Shown in pieces: positions 7,640-15,436 of a stretch of DNA of 42,567 nucleotides. Position numbers and translations under genes: made by a program. Where the stretch lies: assembly GCA_964527995.1 (NCBI GenBank), contig CAZGRP010000033.1, positions 1 to 42,567 of the forward strand, in the 5' to 3' direction. Position 1 is the stretch's first letter. Each line of letters opens with the position of its first letter. Under the pieces are notes generated by a model. It was not told the origin of the DNA. It worked only from the letters and a program-made list of their open reading frames with translations, and ran no database searches. Origin of the DNA: CAZGRP01 sp964527995. Its GTDB lineage: Bacteria > Zhuqueibacterota > Zhuqueibacteria > Oceanimicrobiales > CAZGRP01.

Positions 7640-9374
7640 CCGCTACCAGATTTTCGCTGAAATCAAGCGCGGACCGATCACAACCGTGTACAAGGCGTAT
7701 CAGGAGGACCTCCAGCGTGTGGTCCTGTTGAAGGTCCTCAACGCGGAGTGGATCGGCGATCGAGATCTGGTAGCCCGGTTCCGGCGCGAGGGCCAGGCCA
7801 GCGCCCGCGTCCGGCATCCAAACGTCGTCAGCGTGTACGATTTCGGCTTTGCCGAGGGCGTCCCCTACCTGGTGACCGAATTCGTCGAGGGGACAACGCT
7901 CGCCGACTTGATTGCTCGTGTCGGCAGATTGCCGTTGGAGCTGGCAACCTACATCGCGCGTGAGGTTGCAGCCGGATTGGCGGCTGTGCATGCCTCCGGG
8001 ATCGTTCATCGCGATGTCAAGCCGGCCAACATCTTCCTATCTGAGGAGGGCGAAGTCAGGCTTGGCGACTTCGGCCTGGCGGCGGAGCGTGCCGAAGCGG
8101 GCGCGGCCGTGGCTGGGACTCCTGCTTACCTGGCCCCGGAGGCGGTGAGTGGGGCAGAGGTCGGCCCGGCAGCCGACCTCTTCGCTCTCGGAGTCACGTT
8201 GTATGAAATGGTGCTCGGCGATAATCCGTTCGCCGATCGCACCGCCTCGCGCACCCTGCACCACGTCGTCAACCTCGATCCGCCGCCTGCGCGCCGTTTG
8301 CGTCCGGAGGTACCCGTTGAGCTGGAAGAAGTGTGCCGCCGGCTTCTGGCCAAGGATCCGGCACAACGTCTGCACAGCGCCGCCAGTGTAGCGCAGGCGC
8401 TTGCCGACCTCGAGCGGCGCCACGGGATCGAGGTTGGAGCCCCGGCGTTGCTTCGGTTCTTGCAAGATCCGTCGGAATACGCGCCGCGGTCGTGGGCAAG
8501 GCCAGCCCCTGCGGAGGCTGCATCCCCAGAGGTCGAGACATCCTCGCTTTCCGCTGGAGAGGCGAAAGTCGCAGCTGCCGAGCAATCCCAAGGCCACGAC
8601 GCTGAGCCGCCTGCACGGAGCCGGCGGCCGGAACGACGCCCACGCGTTGCCTGGAGCATGACGGCTGCAGCCGCACTGCTTGCGGTTGTGGCCGTGGCGG
8701 CCCTTATCGTGCGGCGCAGCGGTACGCCGCCTGATGTCAACGAAGGAGCGGCCCAGAGAACTCAGCCTGACACAGCGTACGTTTCGGCGTCACTGCCAGA
8801 GGCGCAGGCACAGGAGCAAAAGCGCCCTCAGGTCGAAGGCGAGCAGCGTAGCGAACCCGAACAGGCGCGCCCGGAGAGCAGCCGCCGCGTCGCCGTTGCA
8901 ACGAAAAACGACCTCACTCCTCAGGCGCCGGAGACCGCGGCTTCCGTGGGCTGGCTTCTTGTGGTTTCAGACCCGCGATCCATCGTGTTCGTCGATGACG
9001 ATTCTGTGGGCGCGACGCCCGTGACCGCGGCCGTCACACTGCAAGCCGGAGAACACCAGTTGTGTCTGCAGGCGCCGGGATGGCCAAGGGTGTGCAAAAC
9101 GGTTACAGTTGCCGCCGGCGACACACTGGCGATGCATCTTTCTCTGTGGCAGGAGGTCGGCTATCTAACCGTCGAGGTGGCCCCCTGGGCCGAGGTGTGG
9201 ATGGACGGCAAGTACATGGATACCACCCCTCTGCAGGGGCCACTGGTGGTTTCGCCTGGAGAACACGTGCTGGAGGTGCGAAATCCGGCGCTCGGCGGCC
9301 GAACGGAAAGGATTTCGGTGGCCGCCGGAGACACGCTCCACCGGCAATATCGGCTGCAGCCGACTCCGCCGTAG
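7626..9374 (+). CDS. membrane Ser/Thr protein kinase with PEGA domains
   Basis: Predicted inner-membrane eukaryotic-like Ser/Thr kinase of 582 residues. The kinase domain spans about 5-265, with the ATP-anchoring Lys36, alpha-C Glu55, catalytic loop HRDVKPAN at 128-135, DFG at 148-150 and APEA at 170-173. The glycine-rich loop is degenerate (KRGPITTV at 14-21, one glycine instead of the usual GxGxxG). A charged, Pro/Ala-rich linker leads to one membrane span (about 345-362). Two PEGA beta-domains then lie outside the cytoplasm from about 446 to the end. The GTG start at 7626 overlaps the activator gene by 14 bases, so the kinase may phosphorylate that activator (inference). Transmembrane Ser/Thr kinases with extracytoplasmic sensor domains are a known architecture. 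Confidence 0.93.
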   Translation: MRKIDRYQIFAEIKRGPITTVYKAYQEDLQRVVLLKVLNAEWIGDRDLVARFRREGQASARVRHPNVVSVYDFGFAEGVPYLVTEFVEGTTLADLIARVGRLPLELATYIAREVAAGLAAVHASGIVHRDVKPANIFLSEEGEVRLGDFGLAAERAEAGAAVAGTPAYLAPEAVSGAEVGPAADLFALGVTLYEMVLGDNPFADRTASRTLHHVVNLDPPPARRLRPEVPVELEEVCRRLLAKDPAQRLHSAASVAQALADLERRHGIEVGAPALLRFLQDPSEYAPRSWARPAPAEAASPEVETSSLSAGEAKVAAAEQSQGHDAEPPARSRRPERRPRVAWSMTAAAALLAVVAVAALIVRRSGTPPDVNEGAAQRTQPDTAYVSASLPEAQAQEQKRPQVEGEQRSEPEQARPESSRRVAVATKNDLTPQAPETAASVGWLLVVSDPRSIVFVDDDSVGATPVTAAVTLQAGEHQLCLQAPGWPRVCKTVTVAAGDTLAMHLSLWQEVGYLTVEVAPWAEVWMDGKYMDTTPLQGPLVVSPGEHVLEVRNPALGGRTERISVAAGDTLHRQYRLQPTPP

Positions 9375-9571
9375 GCAGAAGCGCGATCCGGCACGGTGGT
9401 TGCACGGAGGGATGAGTGATGGGTAATAGAAATGCAAAATGGTTGATGGAAGACGGAAAATGAGAAACGTGTGATGGGACACTCGGGACTTCCGATTCCG
9501 GAGGATGATGGCCGAGTGCAGCCGCGCGTCCGATTCCCGGTTTCTAATTTCCAGTTGCTGATACTTGATTG
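9375..9571. repeat. A/G-rich low-complexity intergenic segment
   Basis: From about 9410 the plus strand is unusually rich in GATGG, GAAA and AAATG words, unlike the GC-rich genes around it. Near 9539-9557 it reads TTTCTAATTTCCAGTTGC, the kind of GGAAATTAGAAA-type sequence seen in dispersed intergenic repeats. TGATGGAAGACGG at 9444-9456 recurs with one change, on the opposite strand, at 36-48. No gene is supported. Confidence 0.4.
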
Positions 9572-10870
9572 ATGGTCTTTCGAACTTACAGAATTCTCCC
9601 GGTAGCTGTCCTGCTTGCTGCTACACTGGCCCGAGGTCAGGACAAACCGTGGCGCCCTCTGACACCGATGCCGACCGCCCGTTATGGCCTGACTGCGGCA
9701 GCCCTCGATGGCAAAATCTACGTCATTGGCGGCCGAGCCGCCGACCACGACGAGGGGTTGAGAACGGTGGAGGTGTATGACCCCGTCACCGACACCTGGG
9801 AGACCGGCGTCGATTCGCTGCGTGAGAGGCGCTTCAACGCCGCATCAGTCGCCTTCGACGGCAAGATTTGGTTGCTGGGTGGCCGCGAAGGCGACGATGT
9901 GCTGGACAAAGTGGAAATCTTCGACCCTGTGTTAGGGCGATGGGAAGAGGGACCCGAACTGAAGAGGGGCCGGGAAGGACTGTCTGCCGTGGTGGTTTCC
10001 GACACCCTCTACGCGGTGGGCGGCTTTGGCAAGAACGGCAACCCTGTGCCCGAAGCGGAGTTCTACGATACCTCCAGGCGCGAGTGGCGCAAGAGTGCAA
10101 ACTGGCGCCTGATGGTGCCGCGGGTGGCGAGCGCAACCGTGGTCGTGCGCGACTCAGCCATCACCATGGGGGGAGTCAATATCGTGCCGCTGGCAGTGGT
10201 GGAGCGATTTCACCCGCTGGCCGGTGTGGCGATGCTGGCTCCCATGTTGAGCGCGCGGGCGGATTTCGCCGCCGCTGCGGTCGGTGACTCGATCTACGTC
10301 TTTGGGGGGTTCGGCCAGGCCCAGGGACTGCCGAAGTTCATCGCGGAAGTGGAACGCTACATCCCTTCGCAAGGGAAGTGGTCGGTGGTGTCGGCGCTCG
10401 AAGTACCCCGGGGAGGGCTGGCCGCCGCCGTCGTCGACCGGCGCGTCTATCTGTTCGGGGGGCGCACCGCGGATGGCCTGGCCAGCGACCTTGCCGAGGA
10501 ATTCATGCCTACCATCACCGCCGTCTCGACGCGGCCTACTTCCGTGCCGCGATCGTTCGTGCTCAGGCAGAACTACCCCAACCCCTTCTTCGCCGAACAG
10601 GCGCAGGGCGCAGGAGCCGGACGAACCACTGGCACAAGCGTGAATTTCGTGCTCAAGGGCAGCGCACCGCTGACTGTCCGCCTGGACATCCTGAACGTGC
10701 GCGGCCAGGTCGTACGCACACTGGTGCAGCGGCCCCTCGCGCCTGGCGAGCACACTGTTCACTGGGACGGTCGCGATGAATCCGGCAGACTGGCGAGCAG
10801 CGGCGTCTATCTCTACAGGTTGGTCGCCGGCAGCGAAAGACTGATACGGAAGATGACTCTGATCCGATGA
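9572..10870 (+). CDS. secreted kelch-repeat protein with type IX sorting domain
   Basis: Predicted exported beta-propeller of 432 residues. An N-terminal signal peptide (MVFRTYRILPVAVLLAATLARGQ) is followed by about five to six kelch repeats. Typical pieces are YGLTAAALDGKIYVIGG, FNAASVAFDGKIWLLGG, LSAVVVSDTLYAVGG, DSIYVFGGFG and RRVYLFGG. From about residue 320 comes SFVLRQNYPNPF and a FlgD-like/Por C-terminal sorting domain ending SGVYLYRLVAGSERLIRKMTLIR. This domain normally directs proteins to the type IX secretion system and the cell surface. The frame opens three bases earlier with a TTG, but the ATG at 9572 is preferred. The stop overlaps the next start by four bases. The ligand is unknown; kelch propellers usually bind proteins or sugars. 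Confidence 0.9.
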   Translation: MVFRTYRILPVAVLLAATLARGQDKPWRPLTPMPTARYGLTAAALDGKIYVIGGRAADHDEGLRTVEVYDPVTDTWETGVDSLRERRFNAASVAFDGKIWLLGGREGDDVLDKVEIFDPVLGRWEEGPELKRGREGLSAVVVSDTLYAVGGFGKNGNPVPEAEFYDTSRREWRKSANWRLMVPRVASATVVVRDSAITMGGVNIVPLAVVERFHPLAGVAMLAPMLSARADFAAAAVGDSIYVFGGFGQAQGLPKFIAEVERYIPSQGKWSVVSALEVPRGGLAAAVVDRRVYLFGGRTADGLASDLAEEFMPTITAVSTRPTSVPRSFVLRQNYPNPFFAEQAQGAGAGRTTGTSVNFVLKGSAPLTVRLDILNVRGQVVRTLVQRPLAPGEHTVHWDGRDESGRLASSGVYLYRLVAGSERLIRKMTLIR

Positions 10871-11661
10871 AGTCCCTCACCTCTGTCCTGCTGGTCCTTC
10901 TCCTTGCTGCCAAAGCGCCGCCTTCGTGGGCTCAGAGCTCCTCGATGAAGGAGCTGCGGGCCGCCTTCGAGAGGCTCGATTATGCCACCGCGGACAGCCT
11001 GGCGAATCTGCTGCTACATGACGAACAGAAGCTTTTACCGGCGCAGATCGTCGAAGTCCGGCAGATTCTGGCCATTATCGACTTCACCGAGGGCCGGTCT
11101 GTCGAAGCACGCCAGCAGTTCGAACTCGCCCTCTCAATCGACCCGCAATTGCAGCTCGACCCGGTGACCGTGTCGCCCAAGATCCTTTCTTTTTTCGAAA
11201 AAGTGAAAGCAGACTTCAGCAGAAGCGCGCCTAAGAGCGAGAGGGTCCACTACCGCTACCTGCTGATCCCCGATCCGCGGCCGGCGGCGGCCCTGCGGTC
11301 CCTTCTCTTCCCGGGCCTGGGTCAGTTCTACAAAGGCCAGGGAAAACGCGGGGTGGTTTTTATGCTCGCAGCAGGTTCCGGTGCGGCCGCCACTCTGGTA
11401 TTTCATATTGCCCGGGCCAGGGCAAGGCGCGATTACCTGGCGGAGCAAGACGTCAGCAAGATCCCCTCGAGGTATGATCACTTCAACAGTCTGAACCGAC
11501 GCCGCAATGTCGCCGGCCTGTTTACGGCCACCGTGTGGCTTACCGGGTTTGTGGATGCCCTGCTTTCTCAGCCGAAAGTGGACAGGTCTCGCGTGTCGAT
11601 GCGGCTCGTCCCCGCCGCTCAACCCCCCGGCTTTGCCGTTCTCGCCTCTCTCCGTTTCTAA
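10867..11661 (+). CDS. DUF5683-like membrane protein
   Basis: Predicted envelope protein of 264 residues. It has a signal peptide (about 1-22, ending SWAQ), a helical TPR-like region (about 27-110) and the sequence RSLLFPGLGQFYKGQGKRG near 140-158, the hallmark of DUF5683-type proteins. Two hydrophobic helices follow (about 160-180 and 215-235), ending in a beta-strand-like VLASLRF. It starts within the stop of the kelch gene (ATGA overlap), so the two are probably co-expressed. The family has no established function. An assembly or scaffold role at the envelope is possible but not shown. Confidence 0.8.
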   Translation: MKSLTSVLLVLLLAAKAPPSWAQSSSMKELRAAFERLDYATADSLANLLLHDEQKLLPAQIVEVRQILAIIDFTEGRSVEARQQFELALSIDPQLQLDPVTVSPKILSFFEKVKADFSRSAPKSERVHYRYLLIPDPRPAAALRSLLFPGLGQFYKGQGKRGVVFMLAAGSGAAATLVFHIARARARRDYLAEQDVSKIPSRYDHFNSLNRRRNVAGLFTATVWLTGFVDALLSQPKVDRSRVSMRLVPAAQPPGFAVLASLRF

Positions 11662-11772
11662 TTCCGTTCCGGCTGCACGATGGGCCCCTCGACCCGGTCA
11701 CTCTGCAGCATTTCTCCCAGCGACAAATAAGAGAACGAATCCCGCGGTCCTCACGCCGAGGCATTGCCGTCG

Positions 11773-11789
11773 TGTGCACGATTTGCACA
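11773..11789 (+). promoter_or_regulatory. candidate activator-binding dyad (TGCA-N5-TGCA)
   Basis: Perfect inverted repeat TGTGCA, 5 bases, TGCACA. Its centre lies about 185 bases upstream of the inferred sigma-54 transcription start (near 11966), a normal enhancer distance. The same TGCA-N5-TGCA core occurs three times at 37065-37157 upstream of another sigma-54-like promoter. Confidence 0.5.
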
Positions 11790-11939
11790 ACATGAGAAGG
11801 GCCTGCGCACCTGCTTCTCCGCGGCACTGCACCTTTCACGCTTTGCGATCTGAAGTTCATTCCCTGAGCGGTCGATAAGCTATTTGAAAACAAGCGGCGT
11901 CGGGGGTCGGCCCAGACGCCGGAGCCTCCCCGAGAGTTG

Positions 11940-11956
11940 TGGCATCGCTCTTGCGT
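11940..11956 (+). promoter_or_regulatory. sigma-54 (-24/-12) promoter
   Basis: TGGCATCGCTCTTGCG. The GG and GC are separated by exactly ten bases, as sigma-54 holoenzyme requires. The start of transcription would be near 11966, giving a leader of about 55 bases to the ATG at 12022. Two sigma-54 activators are encoded in this window. Confidence 0.65.
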
Positions 11957-12021
11957 ATCACCGCGGCCGAAGGATTATCCATCATCAACGATTCACTCAC
12001 CAGCAAAAGGAGGTTGTGCGT

Positions 12022-14814
12022 ATGTACGCTGATCTACGGAATCTGCAGCGAGGGGTTGGGATGCTGGCCATCACGGCACTGCTGACGCTTGCGTTTGTCG
12101 GCAGCGCCTTGGGGGATGAATCCTTCATCCTGTCGAAGAATGCCGACTTCTCGGTGAGCCACCGTCTTTACAGCATCGACGACACGCTCTACATGCTCGT
12201 CAAGACCGAGGACCTCGACGTATCTGGGATTGAGTCAAACCAGTTCACCCTGACACCGCGAGGGAACGGCACGCCCGCCACGGGCACGTTCCAGAATCAT
12301 CTTGATGGTACCTTCACTGCCGCGTTTCCGCTGGCCCAACTTCAGGGCGCCACGCGGTCGTGGATCTGGAGTGCCTCGCTGGTGGACAACGACGGCCGTG
12401 AGTTCCATGCCGATGCCGACATTCTTGTGAATGGCATCGTCAGCGCGACGGACGTCTTCGAGTTCCGCGGCGTCATTGAAACGGTCTCCGCCACTGAGAT
12501 TGTCGTCTCGGGGCACACCATCCTGGTCGACGCCAATACCCAGGTGCTTTCGGCGCAAGGCGGCAGCCTGGGACTCGGCGACCTCCAGGCCGGGGTGAAG
12601 GTGACAGTCACGGTAAAGGAGGATTCCGCCGGTAACCTGCTGGCCGTCTCGATTTTCGTTCAGGGAAACGATGATGGCGAGCTCGAAACCTCCGGCATCA
12701 TCGAGGAGGTGTCGGATACGACCATTGTCGTCGGCGGCCTCACCATCTTTGTCGACAGCACCACGGTCGTTCGTGGGCGTCACGGGATGATGGCGGGGCT
12801 GAGCGACCTGCAGGTGGGCGTGTCCGTGAAGCTTCGCGCCAGGCAGCTCGGGAACGGCGAGTGGCTGGCGACGGAGATTCAGATTCGCGACCAGGGTGAA
12901 GATCAAGATCACTCGGCCTCCAAGGTTTTTGGAAGCATCCAGGAGGTCGGTACCGATTACATTGTGGTCGCCGGGCAGCGCTTCGAGGTGGATGGCGACA
13001 CCGAGTTTGAAGGCTTTTCGGCGCTGTCTGATCTCTCTGCAGGAAGCCGGGTCAAGGTGGAATTCGAAGTCATGGCCGACGGGTCCCTGCACGCTCGCAA
13101 GATTGAGATCCCGGAGGACGAAGACGAGGATCACGGGGACGCCGAAGTTGAGGTGCGTGGCACCATCACTGTGCTGACCGATAGTACACTGGAGGTCGGC
13201 GGTGTGACTTTCGTGTTCACCGACTCCACTCAGATCCTGGGCGAAGACCACCGTAACCTGGCGGCAAGTGACCTCTACAGCGGCCTGCTCGTCGAGGTCA
13301 AGGGCATGCGCCAGGCCGACGGAAGTGTCGTGGCACTGCGGGTGAAAGTCGAAGATGACCTGAAAACCGAGATGGAGGTCAAAGGCTTCGTAGAAGCCCT
13401 GACAGACACTTCTTTTCAGGTTTCCGGTCTTTGGGTCCAGGTGACGCCTCAGACCATCATCGTCGGGCGCCATGATGCTCAGCTCAGCTTCTCGGACATT
13501 CAAGTCGGGGTATTCGTGGAAGCGAAGCTACAGGCCGGTCTGGATTCGACGTTGATTGCGGTACGCATCAAGGTGAAGGACATCTTCGGAGAGGACGAGG
13601 TCGAAATGACGGGCATCATCGATTCTCTTGCCTCCGACGCCATCGTCGTCTCCGGCCGTCTGTTCGCAGTGGATGCCAACACCGTGGTGCTCGACCAGAG
13701 CAAATCGCCCATCGACTTCGCATCGCTGAGCGTCGGGCAAATGGTCAAGGTGAAAGGCCGCAAGACCATGGACGGTGGGTTGGTGGCTGTGGAAATTCGC
13801 CTGAAGAAGCGCATCCATGCCGAAGCCGAGGTAGAGGGTCCCATCAGCGCGATTCAGGGTGACACTCTTGAGGTGGCTGGAATCCAGATTCGCATCGGCC
13901 CGCAGACGATCTTCCGGGGTGTCAGCTCAGCAGCTGATCTGGCAGTCGGGCAGTGGGTGGAGATTCACTACCGCTCTCTCGCCGACGGCAGCCGCCTGGC
14001 CCTTCGGATCAAGGTCAAGAGCACTCCAGGTGCCGAGGTTGAATTCAGCGGTGCCATCGAGGCAATCAGCGATACTGCCTTGACGGTCGCCGGGGTGTCG
14101 GTGCGGGTGTCGGTGGATACCCAGATCCGCGCCGCCGACGGCTCGACGATCACGTTGCAGGATCTGAACGTCGGCCAGACCGTCAAGATCCACGCCGCCG
14201 TTGTCGGCGATGCTCTGGTGGCCCGCGAAATCCAAGTCCGCGAGACGACCGTCATCGCCGCTGCGATCGATGCTGCAAGCGGCGGCTCGATCTCGCTCGC
14301 AGGCCAACAGGTGAGTGTCGATACGCAGACCCTCATCGTCGGTCGCAACAACGAGCCTCTGACCAGCGATGACCTGACGCCGGGTTCCTTTGTGGAAGTG
14401 ATCGCAGTGTCGGTCACATCCGGAGGGTTGGGGAAGGCTGCTGGAGGCGGCGCTGAACTGGCCCAGAGGATCGAAGTCAAGCAAGCTGCAACCGTAACCG
14501 GTGTCGGGGAGAGCACTTCGACCGGTTCGTTGCCGACTGTGTTCAACTTGCAGCAGAACTACCCGAACCCATTCAATCCGAGCACGACCATTCGCTTTGA
14601 CCTGGCCACCCGGTCGAGGGTGACGCTGAAGGTCTACAACCTGCTCGGGCAAGAGGTTCGCACGCTGCTCTCAGCTCCAATGGAAGCCGGGTCGCATCAG
14701 GTCGTATGGGACGGCCATGACAATCTCGGCCAGGCTGTCGCCTCAGGTGTCTACATCTATCGCATGGCGGCCGGCGGCCAGGTTCAGACCCGGCGCATGG
14801 TGCTGATGAAGTAG
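12022..14814 (+). CDS. secreted protein with nine DUF5666 repeats and type IX sorting domain
   Basis: Predicted surface protein of 930 residues. The ATG at 12022 has a strong AGGAGG and starts a signal peptide (MLAITALLTLAFVGSALGDE). An open frame upstream to 11884 is ignored because it spans the sigma-54 promoter. After an N-terminal beta domain (about 25-140) come nine tandem units of about 70-75 residues. Each has the pattern V.G.I..v..t.I.V.G..i.VD..T.........l.dL..G..V.V......G...A..I.V, which is the DUF5666 family. A short linker leads to a C-terminal Por/FlgD-like sorting domain (FNLQQNYPNPFNPSTTIRFD ... SGVYIYRMAAGG). The repeats are strongly acidic in places (EDEDEDHGDAE), suggesting divalent-cation binding (inference). 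Function is otherwise unknown. It has its own sigma-54 promoter, so it is probably induced under specific conditions. Confidence 0.92.
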   Translation: MYADLRNLQRGVGMLAITALLTLAFVGSALGDESFILSKNADFSVSHRLYSIDDTLYMLVKTEDLDVSGIESNQFTLTPRGNGTPATGTFQNHLDGTFTAAFPLAQLQGATRSWIWSASLVDNDGREFHADADILVNGIVSATDVFEFRGVIETVSATEIVVSGHTILVDANTQVLSAQGGSLGLGDLQAGVKVTVTVKEDSAGNLLAVSIFVQGNDDGELETSGIIEEVSDTTIVVGGLTIFVDSTTVVRGRHGMMAGLSDLQVGVSVKLRARQLGNGEWLATEIQIRDQGEDQDHSASKVFGSIQEVGTDYIVVAGQRFEVDGDTEFEGFSALSDLSAGSRVKVEFEVMADGSLHARKIEIPEDEDEDHGDAEVEVRGTITVLTDSTLEVGGVTFVFTDSTQILGEDHRNLAASDLYSGLLVEVKGMRQADGSVVALRVKVEDDLKTEMEVKGFVEALTDTSFQVSGLWVQVTPQTIIVGRHDAQLSFSDIQVGVFVEAKLQAGLDSTLIAVRIKVKDIFGEDEVEMTGIIDSLASDAIVVSGRLFAVDANTVVLDQSKSPIDFASLSVGQMVKVKGRKTMDGGLVAVEIRLKKRIHAEAEVEGPISAIQGDTLEVAGIQIRIGPQTIFRGVSSAADLAVGQWVEIHYRSLADGSRLALRIKVKSTPGAEVEFSGAIEAISDTALTVAGVSVRVSVDTQIRAADGSTITLQDLNVGQTVKIHAAVVGDALVAREIQVRETTVIAAAIDAASGGSISLAGQQVSVDTQTLIVGRNNEPLTSDDLTPGSFVEVIAVSVTSGGLGKAAGGGAELAQRIEVKQAATVTGVGESTSTGSLPTVFNLQQNYPNPFNPSTTIRFDLATRSRVTLKVYNLLGQEVRTLLSAPMEAGSHQVVWDGHDNLGQAVASGVYIYRMAAGGQVQTRRMVLMK

Positions 14815-15436
14815 GCCTCTTCCTCCGTAAAGACCGGCCAGCTTCCCCATGGAAGGTGAGTCGTCATGACGCTGCCCTCAATCCCGACAAGGAAGGAGGG
14901 AGACGCGCCCAGCGCGAGCGGACATCATGGCGGACGACGAAGGAGTGTTGCTGGCCGGTTGAAAATAAGAACCGCGGCTCCGGATCGATTGGATGGTGGG
15001 TGGAAGAACGGGAGGGGACGGGTGCCGCCGGTCCAAGTCGACCTGCATTGCGATGATGATGGGCTTGGGTGTGACTTCAATCAACGGGTTGCGCCAGGGA
15101 CGGCGACGGCCCCTGAGATTGGTAGGTCCGACGGCAGACCATCCGAGAGTCTGGAGCCGCGGTGATGTTATGACGACCAACGGACCGCAGCGGGCTACGG
15201 CTTTCAGAGAGTAGCTCGACTCGCCAGCGCTCGAGGAGCTGCGCTTCGGCCGAGTGGTTGCTGAGGGTCCGCGAAGGATCGACGATCGGGTCGCGCCAGT
15301 TCGGCTTGCTGAGCTGGCGTTGAGTCCTCGCGAGATGGAAGCCGAGTCGGATCGGCGGCAAGCGGTGGCCCCTCGACCGCACGGCCGCTGGAGGACTCGG
15401 CTTCTTCTTTGGCTGACACTTTGTCCCAGAATCGGA
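14815..15436 (+). promoter_or_regulatory. 622-base gene-free leader of the electron-conduit operon
   Basis: No open frame here looks like a protein. The region probably holds the promoter of the operon starting at 15437, but no clear sigma-70 or sigma-54 elements were found. Its 3' part (15222-15410) is dense in inverted repeats: AGCGC/GCGCT at 15226-15245, CGCCAG/CTGGCG at 15294-15319, and two mutually exclusive stems that share 15391-15404 and are followed by a T-rich stretch. This is a candidate structured leader RNA. Confidence 0.5.
15338..15410 (+). terminator. possible attenuator stem-loop before the conduit operon
   Basis: GAAGCCGAGTC at 15338-15348 can pair perfectly with GACTCGGCTTC at 15394-15404, followed by TTCTTT. 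The 45-base interior can itself fold (AGCGG 15361-15365 with CCGCT 15385-15389). GAGTCCTC at 15322-15329 can instead pair with GAGGACTC at 15391-15398, which would break the first stem. This resembles a terminator/antiterminator switch. The long loop is unusual for an intrinsic terminator, so the call is tentative. Confidence 0.35.

Larger units (their letters stand above)
11662..12021 (+). promoter_or_regulatory. regulatory region of the DUF5666 gene
   Basis: This 360-base gene-free region contains a dyad TGTGCA-N5-TGCACA at 11773-11789 and a sigma-54-type promoter at 11940-11956. TGCA half-sites are at 11674, 11704 and 11828, and there is a Shine-Dalgarno AGGAGG about 10 bases before the ATG at 12022. 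A weak inverted repeat lies at 11792-11817. Confidence 0.6.

Noticed and set aside
11792..11817. GAGAAG/CTTCTC inverted repeat as a terminator after the DUF5683 gene
   Set aside because: Only six base pairs with a 14-base loop and no T-tract; too weak to call.
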